Assembly (NCBI RefSeq): GCF_023091225.1 | Contig: NZ_JAHWXM010000001.1 | Location: 2,251,813 to 2,315,812, forward strand | Length of the DNA stretch: 64,000 nucleotides | Reading direction: 5' to 3' | Origin: Microbacterium galbinum | Lineage (GTDB): Bacteria; Actinomycetota; Actinomycetes; Actinomycetales; Microbacteriaceae | In this document: piece after piece, positions 53,433 through 62,475 of the stretch | Layout: each line of letters begins with the position of its first letter | How positions within the stretch are numbered: the stretch's first letter is position 1 | Notes under the pieces: generated by a model | Told to the model about the DNA's origin: nothing | Databases searched by the model: none | What the model saw: only the letters and a program-made list of their open reading frames with translations | Made by a program: the position numbers and the translations under genes

Positions 53433-53789
53433 GTGACTGCGACTGCAACCCTTCCCTCGCTCGATGGCCGCCGCTTCCGGATGATCTCGTCCACGACCTC
53501 GGCGGTCGACCCCGAGGCTCCGAGCATCTTCGAGTATTTCGAGAAGGACGGTGCGATCTGGGGCGGGTACACCGGCGACACGGTGACCTTCGGCAAGTTC
53601 GTGGGGACCCGCACCGCCGACACGATCTGGGTGTCGTTCGTGCACGTGCTCGTGGCCGACGGCCAGGTCGTCACGGGCGACGGGGAGAGCGAGCTCGAGC
53701 TCACCGACGACGGACTCATCCGCCTCGTCGAGCACTACGAGATGCACGGCCTGCCGCAGCTGAGCGTGTGCGAGGAGATCCCCGCCTGA
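53433..53789 (+). CDS. small beta-rich protein of unknown function
   Basis: A 118-aa protein with GTG start. It has alternating short strands (RRFRMISSTTSAVDPEAPSI, GAIWGGYTGDTVTFGKFVG, TIWVSFVHVLVADGQVVTGD), consistent with a small barrel of the lipocalin-like type. No signal peptide. A CATAAT box 6 bases before the GTG suggests a leaderless transcript. It converges on the Lrp-type gene. Function unknown. Confidence 0.65.
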   Translation: MTATATLPSLDGRRFRMISSTTSAVDPEAPSIFEYFEKDGAIWGGYTGDTVTFGKFVGTRTADTIWVSFVHVLVADGQVVTGDGESELELTDDGLIRLVEHYEMHGLPQLSVCEEIPA

Positions 53790-53794
53790 CCGGG

Positions 53795-54382
53795 TCAGCG
53801 GGGCGGTAGCGCGTCGCGCCCGGGGGATGCCGGCGTCCAGCGCGTCATGCCGAGGGGGATCTCGGCGTGACGCTCGGGGATGTCGGAGGGCAGCAGGTAG
53901 GGCCGACGGATGACCTCGTCGAGCACCACGACGCTGACGACGGTGCGCACCTCGGGCAGCTGCGCGATGACCCCGGTCGAGAACTCGTGCACGCCGCTGA
54001 CGTCGACGGCGCGGATGAGCAGCATGGCATCGTGCTCGCCGGTCGTGATCGCGCACCACTCGACGTCGGGCATCTCGCTCACGCGATCACGGAACGACGC
54101 CCAGGCCTGCGGCAGCACCGTGACGAAGACGAGGGCGCCGATGGAGAGACCCGCCTTGGCCTGATCGACCCGGGCGCTGAACCCGGTGATCACGCCGTCG
54201 CTCACCAATGATTCGACTCGCGAATAAGCGCTGGCGCGGGATATCCCCACCCTGTCGGCGAGTGCGGCGATCGAGATGCGACCGTTATCACGGAGCACTT
54301 CGAGAATCTTGTATGCGATCTCGTCCAACCCGGTGGCACTTCGTCCAGAATGCTTCGATGCTTCAGCATCCTTGCTGGACAT
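53795..54382 (-). CDS. Lrp/AsnC-family regulator, divergent from the ABC importer
   Basis: A 195-aa protein with ATG 54382 (MSSKDAEASKHSGRSATGLD) after GGGAG. Start chosen because the N-terminal part before it is non-conserved. HTH: DEIAYKILEVLRDNGRISIA, LADRVGISRASAYSRVESLV. The effector domain (RAM) starts near FVTVLPQAWASF and includes VEWCAITTGEHDAMLLIRAV. It is divergent from the peptide importer and probably controls it; three CTGGACA repeats lie between them. Confidence 0.9.
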   Translation of the reverse strand: MSSKDAEASKHSGRSATGLDEIAYKILEVLRDNGRISIAALADRVGISRASAYSRVESLVSDGVITGFSARVDQAKAGLSIGALVFVTVLPQAWASFRDRVSEMPDVEWCAITTGEHDAMLLIRAVDVSGVHEFSTGVIAQLPEVRTVVSVVVLDEVIRRPYLLPSDIPERHAEIPLGMTRWTPASPGRDALPPR

Positions 54383-54464
54383 ATTGCTCCCCACGGTTGA
54401 TGATCTGGACAGACCGTGTCGGTCATCCCGACACTTGCTGGACACATCGTCGCATATGATGCGA
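54375..54464. promoter_or_regulatory. candidate Lrp-type operator array
   Basis: CTGGACA at 54375-54381, 54405-54411 and 54438-54444, spaced 30 and 33 bp (about three turns). Then TCGCAT-ATG-ATGCGA at 54450-54464. All are in the 152-base divergent region. Confidence 0.55.
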
Positions 54465-54534
54465 ATCTGATCCACGGTCGTCCACACCAGTGGCGGCCGA
54501 CACCCGAATGTACTCCTCGCCCTTGGAGGCTCAC

Positions 54535-56118
54535 ATGTCGTCACGCCGCACTCTGCCTGCGCTCGCGTTCGGAGCGGTCGCGCTCCTCGCGCTCGCCGGT
54601 TGCTCGGGAGGAAACTCCGCCAACAACGGCGATGACTCGTCGGGCTCCGGCTCGCTGGTCATCGACACCGCGTTCTCGATCGAGACGACCGACCCGGGTC
54701 ACACCTACGACCCGACCGGCAACATGATCGCCAAGGCGATCTACGAGACCCTCGTCGACTTCGAGGGCTCCGACGTCTCGACCCCGGTTCCCGGACTCGC
54801 CTCCTGGGAGCAGAACGACACCGCGACCGAGTTCACGTTCACGCTCGAGGGCGACCGCGTCTTCTCCGACGGCACCCCGATCGAGGCGAAGGACGTCGTC
54901 TTCTCGCTGCAGCGCATCCAGGGCATGGAGGACGCCAAGCCCAACTTCCTGCTCGCCGGCATCACGATCACCGAGGTCGACGACAAGACGATCACCTTCA
55001 CGTCCGAGACCCCGCTGCTGCAGCTGCCCGCGATCCTCGCGAACCCGGCGCTCGGCATCGTCAACTCCGACGTCGTGATCGAGAACGGCGGCGCGACCGA
55101 CGGCTCCGACAGCGCGCAGAGCTTCCTCGACGGCGAGTCGGCGGGCTCCGGTCCGTTCGTGCTCGACACCCTCGACCTCTCGTCGCAGGTCGTGCTCACC
55201 AAGAACGACGAGTACAACGGCGACGAGGAGTCGGCCTACGACCGCGTCGTCGTGCGCAACGTCTCGGAGAGCGCCACGCAGCTCGCCAACCTCAAGGGCG
55301 GCGACTCGATGGTCGCGATGGACCTGAACGGCGACCAGGTCGCGGGCCTCGGCGATGACCTCACGGTCGACTCCGTGCCCTCGGGCCAGACGATCTTCCT
55401 GCTGCTCAACCAGGGCGAGGCGGGAGGCGACCTCGCGAACGTCAAGATCGCCGAGGCGATCCGCTACGCGCTCGACTACGACGCGCTGCTCGAACTGGCC
55501 GGTGCCGGCGCGGTGCAGGCGACCGGCGTCATCCCGCCCGGATTCGAGGGCTCGCTCGACGGCGGCGTCTCGCAGGACCTCGACGCGGCGAAGGCCGCTC
55601 TCGCCGAGGCCGGCTACACGGGCCAGACCCTGAAGCTGCAGTTCCCGAACGACTACCCGGTCGGCGGCGTGGAGTTCACCCCGCTCGCCGAGCGCATCCA
55701 GGCGCAGCTCGAGGATGCCGGCATCGCGGTGGAGCTCGCCCCGGCGCCGTTCGCCACCGAGCTCGACGCCTACGTCAACGGCACCGAGGGCTTCGGCCTG
55801 TGGTTCTGGGGTCCGGACTACGCGGACTCCGCGAACTTCCTGCCGTTCGGCCCGGGCCTGAAGGTCGGCCTCCGTGCCGGCTGGGCAGCCGAGGCGAACC
55901 CCGAGATCGCCGAGATCGCCGCGAACGCGGCCAGTGCGACGGATGCCGACGAGCGCACCGCCCTGTTCACCGAGTTCGCCGAGGCCATGCAGGCCGAGGG
56001 CCCGTTCGTGCCGCTCATCGTTCCGGGTCGCAACATCGCCTCGGCATCCGCCGTCTCGGGCGCCGTGTACAACTCGGTGTGGGAGATGGACATCGCCGAG
56101 ATCACCCCGGCCGGCTGA
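54535..56118 (+). CDS. ABC transporter solute-binding lipoprotein (peptide/nickel class, SBP_bac_5)
   Basis: A 527-aa lipoprotein with start ATG 54535 after TTGGAGG. Signal MSSRRTLPALAFGAVALLAL then lipobox LAGC. The family signature is ETTDPGHTYDPTGNMIAKAI and YETLVDFEGSD near residue 55-80, and a later DGTPIEAKDVVFSLQRI. It has no sign of truncation. It captures the substrate for the two permeases and two ATPases that follow, 14 bases before the first permease gene. Confidence 0.95.
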   Translation: MSSRRTLPALAFGAVALLALAGCSGGNSANNGDDSSGSGSLVIDTAFSIETTDPGHTYDPTGNMIAKAIYETLVDFEGSDVSTPVPGLASWEQNDTATEFTFTLEGDRVFSDGTPIEAKDVVFSLQRIQGMEDAKPNFLLAGITITEVDDKTITFTSETPLLQLPAILANPALGIVNSDVVIENGGATDGSDSAQSFLDGESAGSGPFVLDTLDLSSQVVLTKNDEYNGDEESAYDRVVVRNVSESATQLANLKGGDSMVAMDLNGDQVAGLGDDLTVDSVPSGQTIFLLLNQGEAGGDLANVKIAEAIRYALDYDALLELAGAGAVQATGVIPPGFEGSLDGGVSQDLDAAKAALAEAGYTGQTLKLQFPNDYPVGGVEFTPLAERIQAQLEDAGIAVELAPAPFATELDAYVNGTEGFGLWFWGPDYADSANFLPFGPGLKVGLRAGWAAEANPEIAEIAANAASATDADERTALFTEFAEAMQAEGPFVPLIVPGRNIASASAVSGAVYNSVWEMDIAEITPAG

Positions 56119-56132
56119 ACGGATAACGACGC

Positions 56133-57194
56133 ATGACAACGGTGGCGGTGCAGAGACAGGCGCGCAGGCGTCGGTCTCCCCTGATCGGATACCTGCTGCG
56201 GCGGGCCGGCACCTCCCTGCTCCTGTTGGTGGGCGTGACGATCGTCACGTTCCTGCTCACCAACCTGGTGCCGGGAGACCCGGTCTCGGCCGCGCTCGGT
56301 GAGGGCGCATCGCAGAACCCGGCGACGCGAGAGGCGTTCATCCGGGAGCACGGACTCGATCAGCCGTTGATCGTGCAGTACTTCATCTATATGGGGAACC
56401 TGCTCCGCGGGGACCTCGGGACGTCGCTGGTGACCGGCCGTGCGGTCACCAGCGACCTCTCCACCGCCGTGCCGGCGACGATCGAGATCGCCATCGGCGC
56501 GATCATCCTGAGTCTGGTCGTCAGCATCGTGCTCGGCACGCTCGCCGCGTACCGTCGCGGACTCGTGACCGACCAGGTCATCCGCGTCGTCACGCTCGTC
56601 GGCCTCAGCGTGCCGACCTTCTGGCTCGCTCTGGTCAGCTTCTACGTCTTCTTCCTCGAGCTGCGCATCGCCCCCGGGTCGGGCCGCATCTCGCCGTCGA
56701 TCACCCCGCCGCCGCGCGTGACGGGTCTTTACACGGTCGACTACCTGCTCAACGGCGACGCCGTCGGCTACTTCGACGCCCTCGCCCACCTCGCCCTGCC
56801 GGTCATGGTGCTGTCGCTCGTCACCATCGGCCTGCTCACCCGCTTCATCCGCACCTCGGTGCTCGAGGTGCTGGGCAGTGACTACGTGCGCGCCGCCCGC
56901 GCCAAGGGCCTCCCCGCGATGCGCGTCATCCTCGACTACGTGCTGCGAGGAGCATCCCTCCCGATCCTCACCGTCGTCGGCGTCGCGTTCGGAACCCTGC
57001 TCTCGGGCACCGTGCTCGTCGAGTCGGTGTTCGCGTGGCCGGGCCTGGGCACCTACGCGTACAACTCCGCCGCGAACCTCGACCTGCCCGGCATCATGGG
57101 CGTCGGCCTCGTCGTCGGGTTCATCTATCTCCTCATCAACTTCGTCGTCGACATGCTCTACGGCGTCCTCGACCCGAGAGTGAGGATCGCATGA
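56133..57194 (+). CDS. ABC transporter permease (DppB-like)
   Basis: A 353-aa protein with six spans. The N-terminal span is SLLLLVGVTIVTFLLTNLVP, followed by the periplasmic GDPVSAALGEG. The EAA-type loop is VLGSDYVRAARAKGLP, which contacts the ATPases. The TM-PBP5 domain occupies residues about 95-345. The stop overlaps the next gene by 4 bases. Confidence 0.95.
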   Translation: MTTVAVQRQARRRRSPLIGYLLRRAGTSLLLLVGVTIVTFLLTNLVPGDPVSAALGEGASQNPATREAFIREHGLDQPLIVQYFIYMGNLLRGDLGTSLVTGRAVTSDLSTAVPATIEIAIGAIILSLVVSIVLGTLAAYRRGLVTDQVIRVVTLVGLSVPTFWLALVSFYVFFLELRIAPGSGRISPSITPPPRVTGLYTVDYLLNGDAVGYFDALAHLALPVMVLSLVTIGLLTRFIRTSVLEVLGSDYVRAARAKGLPAMRVILDYVLRGASLPILTVVGVAFGTLLSGTVLVESVFAWPGLGTYAYNSAANLDLPGIMGVGLVVGFIYLLINFVVDMLYGVLDPRVRIA

Positions 57195-58099
57195 GCCGCA
57201 TCGACGTCGCATCCGGGCCCTGGCGGTTCCGCTTCCGTTGGCCGCGCGCCTGGCGCACGCCCCTCGGCATCATCGGCACCGTCATCGCCGGTGCCTGGGT
57301 GATCGTCGCCTTCACCGCGCAGTGGTGGGTGCCCTACGGCCCCAACGCGCAGATCTTCCCGCGCCTGCAGGAGCCCGGGGTCGAAACCCTGCTCGGCACC
57401 GACGGCAACGGCCGCGACATCTTCTCGCGCCTCATGACGGGTGCGACCGTGAGCCTGCCGCTCGCGCTCATGCTCGTCGTCGCCGCCATGATCATCGGCA
57501 CCCTCATCGGTGCGCTCGCCGGATACTTCGGGGGCTGGGTCGACGAGACGCTCATGCGCATCACCGACCTCTTCATGGCGTTCCCGACGGTGATCCTCGC
57601 GATGGTGGTCGCGGCCTCCCTCGGACCGTCGCTGTTCAACGCGGTGATCGCGGCCATCGTCGTCTCGTGGCCGCAGTACTCGCGTGTGACCCGCAGCATC
57701 GTGCTCGGCCTCCGCGGGCAGAACTACGTCATCGCCGGACGCCTGCTCGGCCACTCGCCGCTGCGCACGCTGTTCGTCGACATCCTGCCCAACATCGCCG
57801 GTCCCGTGCTGGTGCTCGCGACGCTCGACATCGGTGCCGCCATCCTGCTGCTGTCGGGGTTGTCGTTCCTCGGCCTCGGCGCGCAGCCGCCCACGGCGGA
57901 ATGGGGTTCGATGATCTCGTCGGCCATGCAGAACTTCGACGCCTGGTGGCTCGGGGTCTTCCCGGGTCTCGCGATCCTCACGGTCGTGCTGGCGTTCAAC
58001 TTCCTCGGTGACGCGATGCGCGACATCCTCGACCCGACGGCCGAAGTGACGCACGAGAAGCAGGCCGAGAAGACGGATGCCGCGGGGGTGCCCGCATGA
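57191..58099 (+). CDS. ABC transporter permease (DppC-like)
   Basis: A 302-aa protein beginning MSRIDVASGPWRFRFRW. After one N-terminal span it has LGTDGNGRDIFSRLMTGATV, the usual DppC motif, and the EAA-like YVIAGRLLGHSPLRTLF. It forms the channel with the DppB-like partner. The start and the end each overlap the neighbour by 4 bases. Confidence 0.95.
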   Translation: MSRIDVASGPWRFRFRWPRAWRTPLGIIGTVIAGAWVIVAFTAQWWVPYGPNAQIFPRLQEPGVETLLGTDGNGRDIFSRLMTGATVSLPLALMLVVAAMIIGTLIGALAGYFGGWVDETLMRITDLFMAFPTVILAMVVAASLGPSLFNAVIAAIVVSWPQYSRVTRSIVLGLRGQNYVIAGRLLGHSPLRTLFVDILPNIAGPVLVLATLDIGAAILLLSGLSFLGLGAQPPTAEWGSMISSAMQNFDAWWLGVFPGLAILTVVLAFNFLGDAMRDILDPTAEVTHEKQAEKTDAAGVPA

Positions 58100-58884
58100 C
58101 CGCGCTGAGCATCCGCGATCTGACGATCGACATCGGCCGCCCGCTCGTGAAGGGGGTCTCGCTCGACCTCGAGGCGGGCCGCATCCACGGTCTCGCCGGC
58201 GAATCCGGCTCGGGTAAGACCCTCACCTCGCTCGCCGTGCTCGGACTGCTGCCGCGACAGGCGAAGACCGGCGGATCGATCACCCTCGCGGGCGAGGAGC
58301 TCGTCGGGCTCACGCGTCGGGCGATGAACCGCGTGCGCGGCAAGCGCATCGCGATGGTGTTCCAGGACCCCTCGGCATCGCTGCACCCGCAGCTGCCCGT
58401 CGGCCGCCAGCTCACCGACCACATGCGCGTGCACCTCGGTCTCCGCGGTGCGGCGGCCCGCGAGAAGGCCGTCGAACTGCTGCGGACCGTGCAGGTGCCG
58501 AACCCCGCCGAGGCGCTGAAGCGCTACCCGCACCAGTTCTCGGGAGGTCAGCGCCAGCGCATCGCGATCGCGTGCGCCCTGGCCTGCGACCCCGACGTGC
58601 TGCTCGCCGACGAGCCGACCACCGCGCTCGACGTCACGGTGCAGGCCGGCATCCTGCAGCTGCTGCGCGACCTCGCGATCGAGCGCCGGCTCGCCGTGCT
58701 GCTCGTGACGCACGACCTCGGCGTGATGAGCGCGATCGCCGACGAGGTCGCCGTCATGAAGGACGGCCTGATCGTCGAGAAGGCCGATCGCGAGACGCTG
58801 TTCCGCGACCCGCAGCACGAGTACACGCGGATGCTGCTCGCCGCACTGCCCGGTTCCCGCATCGAGGAGGACGCTGATGAGTGA
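58096..58884 (+). CDS. ABC transporter ATPase (DppD-like)
   Basis: A 262-aa ATPase. Walker A is GESGSGKTLTSLAVLG (about 37-52), the signature QFSGGQRQRIAIACAL, Walker B DVLLADEPTTALDVTVQAG, and the H-switch LLVTHDLGV. It ends REDA..EDADE, shorter than typical DppD (about 320-330 aa) because the C-terminal oligopeptide-transporter domain is missing. It overlaps the next ATPase gene by 8 bases. Confidence 0.93.
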   Translation: MTALSIRDLTIDIGRPLVKGVSLDLEAGRIHGLAGESGSGKTLTSLAVLGLLPRQAKTGGSITLAGEELVGLTRRAMNRVRGKRIAMVFQDPSASLHPQLPVGRQLTDHMRVHLGLRGAAAREKAVELLRTVQVPNPAEALKRYPHQFSGGQRQRIAIACALACDPDVLLADEPTTALDVTVQAGILQLLRDLAIERRLAVLLVTHDLGVMSAIADEVAVMKDGLIVEKADRETLFRDPQHEYTRMLLAALPGSRIEEDADE

Positions 58885-59716
58885 GGTCTCCGTCCTCGAC
58901 GCCCAGGACATGGTCGTGCGCTACCCGGGCAACCCGCCCGTGATCGCCGTGAACGGGGTGTCGATGACCGTCGCCGCGGGCGAGACCGTCGCCCTCGTGG
59001 GCGAGTCCGGCAGCGGCAAGTCGAGCTTCGCTCGCGCCGTCGTCGGCATCGAGAAGACCGCGGGAGGGACGGTGCTGTTCAACGGTGCACCGGTCTCGCC
59101 CCTCGGCATCCGTCGACGCTCGATCGCCCTCACCGGCATCCAGATGGTCTTCCAAGACCCGTCGACCTCGCTCAACCCGCGCCGGCGGGTGGGCGACCAG
59201 ATCTCCGACGGCATCGCCACCGCCCGAGCGCGCGGTGCCGCCGGATCCACCGTCGAGGAATGGCTCGAGCGCGTCGGCCTGCCGACCTCGGTCGCCTCGC
59301 GCTTCCCGCACCAGTTCTCGGGCGGGCAGAAGCAGCGCATCGCGATCGCCCGGGCGCTCGCCGCCCGGCCCTCGCTGCTCGTCGCCGACGAGCCGATCTC
59401 GGCCCTCGACGCGTCGACCCAGACCAGCGTCGCCGGCCTCATGCGCGACCTCGTGGCGGAGTCCGGCGCGGGGATGCTCTTCATCTCGCACGACCTCGCC
59501 GTCGTGCGACGCATCGCCGACCGCACGTTCGTCATGTACTCCGGGCGCGTGCTCGAGTCGGGGCCGACCGATCGGCTCTGGGCCGCGCCCCAGCATCCGT
59601 ACACCCAGGCGCTGCTCGCGGCGATCCCCGAGCCCGACGGGGCCGGCCGCATCCCCGACGCCCCGTCCACCGAGGACCGCGAGGTGTGGTCGGAGATCCC
59701 ACCCGTCCTGAACTGA
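58877..59716 (+). CDS. ABC transporter ATPase (DppF-like)
   Basis: A 279-aa ATPase. Walker A is GESGSGKSSFARAVVGIE, signature QFSGGQKQRIAIARAL, Walker B SLLVADEPISALDASTQTSV, and the H-switch FISHDLAVVRR. It is the last gene of the importer operon and is followed by a strong terminator. The five genes together form a complete importer. Confidence 0.94.
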   Translation: MSEVSVLDAQDMVVRYPGNPPVIAVNGVSMTVAAGETVALVGESGSGKSSFARAVVGIEKTAGGTVLFNGAPVSPLGIRRRSIALTGIQMVFQDPSTSLNPRRRVGDQISDGIATARARGAAGSTVEEWLERVGLPTSVASRFPHQFSGGQKQRIAIARALAARPSLLVADEPISALDASTQTSVAGLMRDLVAESGAGMLFISHDLAVVRRIADRTFVMYSGRVLESGPTDRLWAAPQHPYTQALLAAIPEPDGAGRIPDAPSTEDREVWSEIPPVLN

Positions 59717-59725
59717 CGCGACGCA

Positions 59726-59762
59726 GAAGGGCCCGGCATCCACCACGGATGCCGGGCCCTTC
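59726..59762. terminator. terminator after the importer operon (bidirectional)
   Basis: 16-bp perfect arms GAAGGGCCCGGCATCC and the inverted copy round ACCAC; it sits between convergent genes (59716 and 59774). Confidence 0.85.
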
Positions 59763-59773
59763 CGCGTCGCCGA

Positions 59774-60484
59774 TCAGATCGGGGCGACGATGTCCTGCTT
59801 CACGTCCCAGTCGGTGATCTCGAGGACCGACTCGATCGCCTGACCCTGCACCTCGGTCTTCGTCGAGGTCGCGAGCATGATGTAGTCCGCGGTGACCTCG
59901 AAGGTCGCGTCGACCTCGACTCCCTGCGTCTCAGCGGTGCCCGTGACGAGGTAGACCTTCTGGCCGAGGCGCTCGCCGGTGCCGGTCACGGTGAACTCGC
60001 CCGAGAGAGCGGCGGCCGCCGTGGCGGGATCGAGCGACGCGGCGTTCTGCGCGGCCGTGCTGAGCGCAGCGATCACGGGGTCGCTGGCGTTCGGGTCAGC
60101 GGCCTGCCATTCGCTGGTCGGGCTCTTCACCCAGGTGTCGTCGCCGATGATGATCATCGAGCCCATGTCGGAGATGACCTCGGTGGCGTCGTTGGCCGAG
60201 TCGTAGCGCGCGGTCGAGACCATTCCCATGGTGGTCGACGTGGCCGCATAACCGGCGGATTCCTTCATCCGGTCAGCCGAGCAGGTGCTGAGGTCGGCGA
60301 TGTCGATCGTCTCGCCCTCCTTCAGCTCGGGGCAGTCGGATGCCGTCGACGTCTCCTCCGACGACGAGGAGCTGCTTGAGCTGCTGGGCTTGCTCTCGTT
60401 GCCATTCCCGCTCGGTGCCGAGCATCCTGCCAGCAGGATCGCGGCGGCGACGACGGCTCCGGCCTTCCACATGTTGACGCGCAT
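59774..60484 (-). CDS. putative lipoprotein, LppX/LprAFG-like
   Basis: A 236-aa protein. Signal MRVNMWKAGAVVAAAILLAG then CSAPSG; lipobox LAGC. A poly-Ser linker (SSSSSSSSSEET) leads to an acidic Cys pair (DCPELKEGE, LSTCSADRM), then a beta-rich domain: SAGYAATSTTMGMVSTARYD, GDDTWVKSPTSEWQ, EFTVTGTGERLGQKVYLVTG. The layout is like lipid-binding LppX/LprG lipoproteins of Actinobacteria. Ligand unknown. Confidence 0.75.
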   Translation of the reverse strand: MRVNMWKAGAVVAAAILLAGCSAPSGNGNESKPSSSSSSSSSEETSTASDCPELKEGETIDIADLSTCSADRMKESAGYAATSTTMGMVSTARYDSANDATEVISDMGSMIIIGDDTWVKSPTSEWQAADPNASDPVIAALSTAAQNAASLDPATAAAALSGEFTVTGTGERLGQKVYLVTGTAETQGVEVDATFEVTADYIMLATSTKTEVQGQAIESVLEITDWDVKQDIVAPI

Positions 60485-60600
60485 GGCGTCCCCCCTTCAC
60501 GTGGCCGATGACGGTCACCGGCCACCGCAGACAAGCATGCCAAAGAGCGAGCGTCACGCGCGGTGGAAGCTCAGGGTTGCGTCCGCTAGACTGTGCAGGT

Positions 60601-60620
60601 TGTCTGCCTTCTGGCAGGCA
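60601..60620 (+). promoter_or_regulatory. leader hairpin before rpsF
   Basis: An 8-bp stem TGTCTGCC / GGCAGGCA with loop TTCT (one G-U), 67 bases before the rpsF start. A possible -10 box is TAGACT at 60588. An S6:S18 autoregulatory structure is possible in this position, as in other phyla; unproven here. Confidence 0.4.
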
Positions 60621-60686
60621 CGTTCACACACCCTCCTGCTTTCGAGAAATCCTCGGAAGCCGTTCTAGTCCGAAGGAGGTGGGTAA

Positions 60687-61055
60687 GTGACGCACCAGTA
60701 CGAACTCATGGTCATTCTGACCCCCGAGATCGACGAGCGCCAGGTCGCACCTACGCTCGACAAGTTCCTGAAGGTCATCACCAACGATGGTGGCTCGATT
60801 GACAAGGTCGACATCTGGGGTAAGCGCCGTCTGGCCTACGAGATCCAGAAGAAGAACGAGGGCATCTACGCCGTCGTCAACTTCACCGCTACCAGCGAGG
60901 CCACGCAGGAGCTCGACCGTCAGCTCAAGCTGAACGAGCAGATCATGCGCACCAAGGTCCTCCGCTCGGAAGAGGCTCAGGCGATGGTCGCTTCGGAAGC
61001 CAAGCGCTCCGAAGAGAAGGCTGCTCGCAAGGCCGCCAAGGCTGCGAAGGCCTAA
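60687..61055 (+). CDS. rpsF: 30S ribosomal protein S6
   Basis: A 122-aa protein with GTG start preceded by the strong AAGGAGGT at 60673-60680. Start [20 protein letters not shown]. The motif [20 protein letters not shown] is typical. A Lys/Ala-rich tail follows ([17 protein letters not shown]). First gene of the rpsF-ssb-rpsR-rplI operon; ssb starts 5 bases later. Confidence 0.98.
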   Translation: MTHQYELMVILTPEIDERQVAPTLDKFLKVITNDGGSIDKVDIWGKRRLAYEIQKKNEGIYAVVNFTATSEATQELDRQLKLNEQIMRTKVLRSEEAQAMVASEAKRSEEKAARKAAKAAKA

Positions 61056-61060
61056 GTCCC

Positions 61061-61567
61061 ATGGCCGGCGAAACCGTCATCACCGTTGTGGGAAACCTCA
61101 CGGCCGACCCCGAACTGCGTTACACGCAGAACGGGCTGCCGGTGGCGAACTTCACCATCGCATCGACGCCTCGGAACTTCGACCGTGCCGCGAATGAGTG
61201 GAAGGACGGCGAAGCGCTGTTCCTCCGCGCATCCGTCTGGCGTGAGTTCGCCGAGCACGTGGCAGGTTCACTGACGAAGGGCATGCGCGTCATCGCGCAG
61301 GGCCGTCTGCGTCAGCGCTCCTACCAGGACCGCGAGGGCAACCAGCGCACCGCGATCGAGCTGGAGGTCGACGAGATCGGCCCCTCGCTCCGTTACGCGA
61401 CCGCGCAGGTCACCCGTGCGGCCTCGAACGGCGGTGGCGGCGGAGGACAGTCTCGCCCCGCACAGCAGCAGCAGGTGTCGGAGGAGCCGTGGTCTACCCC
61501 CGGCTCGTCGACCAGCGCCGATGCCTGGAGCACTCCGGGCAGCTTCGGCGACGACACCCCGTTCTAA
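61061..61567 (+). CDS. ssb: single-stranded DNA-binding protein
   Basis: A 168-aa SSB. The OB fold is at residues 1-110 ([60 protein letters not shown]). A Gly/Gln/Ser linker leads to the acidic tip GSFGDDTPF that recruits partners. It lies between rpsF and rpsR as in most bacteria. A CCCTGAGCTTGTCGAAGGG repeat at 61601-61619 interrupts the gap to rpsR. Confidence 0.97.
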   Translation: MAGETVITVVGNLTADPELRYTQNGLPVANFTIASTPRNFDRAANEWKDGEALFLRASVWREFAEHVAGSLTKGMRVIAQGRLRQRSYQDREGNQRTAIELEVDEIGPSLRYATAQVTRAASNGGGGGGQSRPAQQQQVSEEPWSTPGSSTSADAWSTPGSFGDDTPF

Positions 61568-61600
61568 TTCTCTGGCCCTGAGCTCGTGACCCGCGTGGGT

Positions 61601-61619
61601 CCCTGAGCTTGTCGAAGGG
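61601..61619. repeat. short repeat CCCTGAGCTTGTCGAAGGG
   Basis: Between ssb and rpsR; reverse complement of the copies near 11231 and 50326. It is not an obvious terminator. Confidence 0.6.
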
Positions 61620-61642
61620 CCGCTCATAACTAAGGAAAAACC

Positions 61643-61897
61643 ATGGCTGGAAAGTCGAGCGGCGACCGCCGCAAGCCGCGGAAGGGTGGCAAGCCCACCG
61701 CTCCCGCGAAGTCGATCCGGGTCGGAGTCATCGATTACAAGGATGTCGCCACCCTTCGCAAGTTCGTCTCGGAGCGCGGCAAGATCCGTGCCCGTCGTAT
61801 CACCGGTGTCTCGGTGCAGGAGCAGCGTCTGATCGCCACGGCGATCAAGAACGCGCGCGAAATGGCGCTCCTGCCCTACGCTGGCGCCGGCCGGTAA
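61643..61897 (+). CDS. rpsR: 30S ribosomal protein S18
   Basis: An 84-aa basic protein with AAGGAAAAACC before ATG 61643. The S18 core is [20 protein letters not shown] and [20 protein letters not shown], ending in LPYAGAGR. It has no CxxC zinc motif, so it is the C-minus form. It binds S6. It ends 11 bases before rplI. Confidence 0.97.
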   Translation: MAGKSSGDRRKPRKGGKPTAPAKSIRVGVIDYKDVATLRKFVSERGKIRARRITGVSVQEQRLIATAIKNAREMALLPYAGAGR

Positions 61898-61908
61898 GGG
61901 GTATCGAG

Positions 61909-62361
61909 ATGGCAAAGCTGATTCTCACGAACGAGGTCGCCGGGCTGGGTAGTGCCGGTGACGTGGTCGAGGTCAAGAACGGGTACGCCCGTAACTACCT
62001 CATCCCCCAGGGCTTCGCTACGGCGTGGACCCGTGGTGGCGAAAAGCAGGTCGCATCGATCCAGGCCGCGCGTCAGGCACGCGCGATCCACGATCGTGAC
62101 GACGCTGTCGCACTGAAGAACGCCCTCGAGGGCACCAAGGTCCGTCTGGCCGTCAAGGCCGGCGCCGCTGGTCGTCTCTTCGGCTCGGTCAAGACCGAGC
62201 ACGTCGCAGACGCCGTCGCCGCTGCGGGCCTCGGCTCGATCGACAAGCGCAAGGTGCACATCACCTCGCCGATCAAGTCGACCGGTGACCACGAGGCCAC
62301 GGTTCGTCTGCACGACGACGTGACCGCAGTCATCACGCTGCAGGTCGTCGCCGCGAAGTAA
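61909..62361 (+). CDS. rplI: 50S ribosomal protein L9
   Basis: A 150-aa two-domain protein. The N-domain has [20 protein letters not shown] and [16 protein letters not shown]; a central helix is followed by a C-domain with [20 protein letters not shown]. The last gene of the operon, followed by a hairpin. Confidence 0.97.
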   Translation: MAKLILTNEVAGLGSAGDVVEVKNGYARNYLIPQGFATAWTRGGEKQVASIQAARQARAIHDRDDAVALKNALEGTKVRLAVKAGAAGRLFGSVKTEHVADAVAAAGLGSIDKRKVHITSPIKSTGDHEATVRLHDDVTAVITLQVVAAK

Positions 62362-62397
62362 TTCCGTCTTCGCTGGGTCACTGAGCCCGTCGAAGTG

Positions 62398-62433
62398 CGA
62401 ACGCCCTCTGTCCTTCGGGACAGGGGGCGTTCG
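62398..62433 (+). terminator. terminator after rplI
   Basis: Arms CGAACGCCCTCTGTCC (62398-62413) and GGACAGGGGGCGTTCG (62418-62433) with loop TTCG and one G-U pair. Confidence 0.85.
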
Positions 62434-62475
62434 GCGTTTCTGGGGTGTGGGTGTGGGTGTGGGTGTGGGTGGGGT

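Noticed and set aside
62440..62475. TGTGGG tandem run as a telomere-like or regulatory repeat
   Set aside because: Short (about five units) and next to a repeat element; probably simple slippage.
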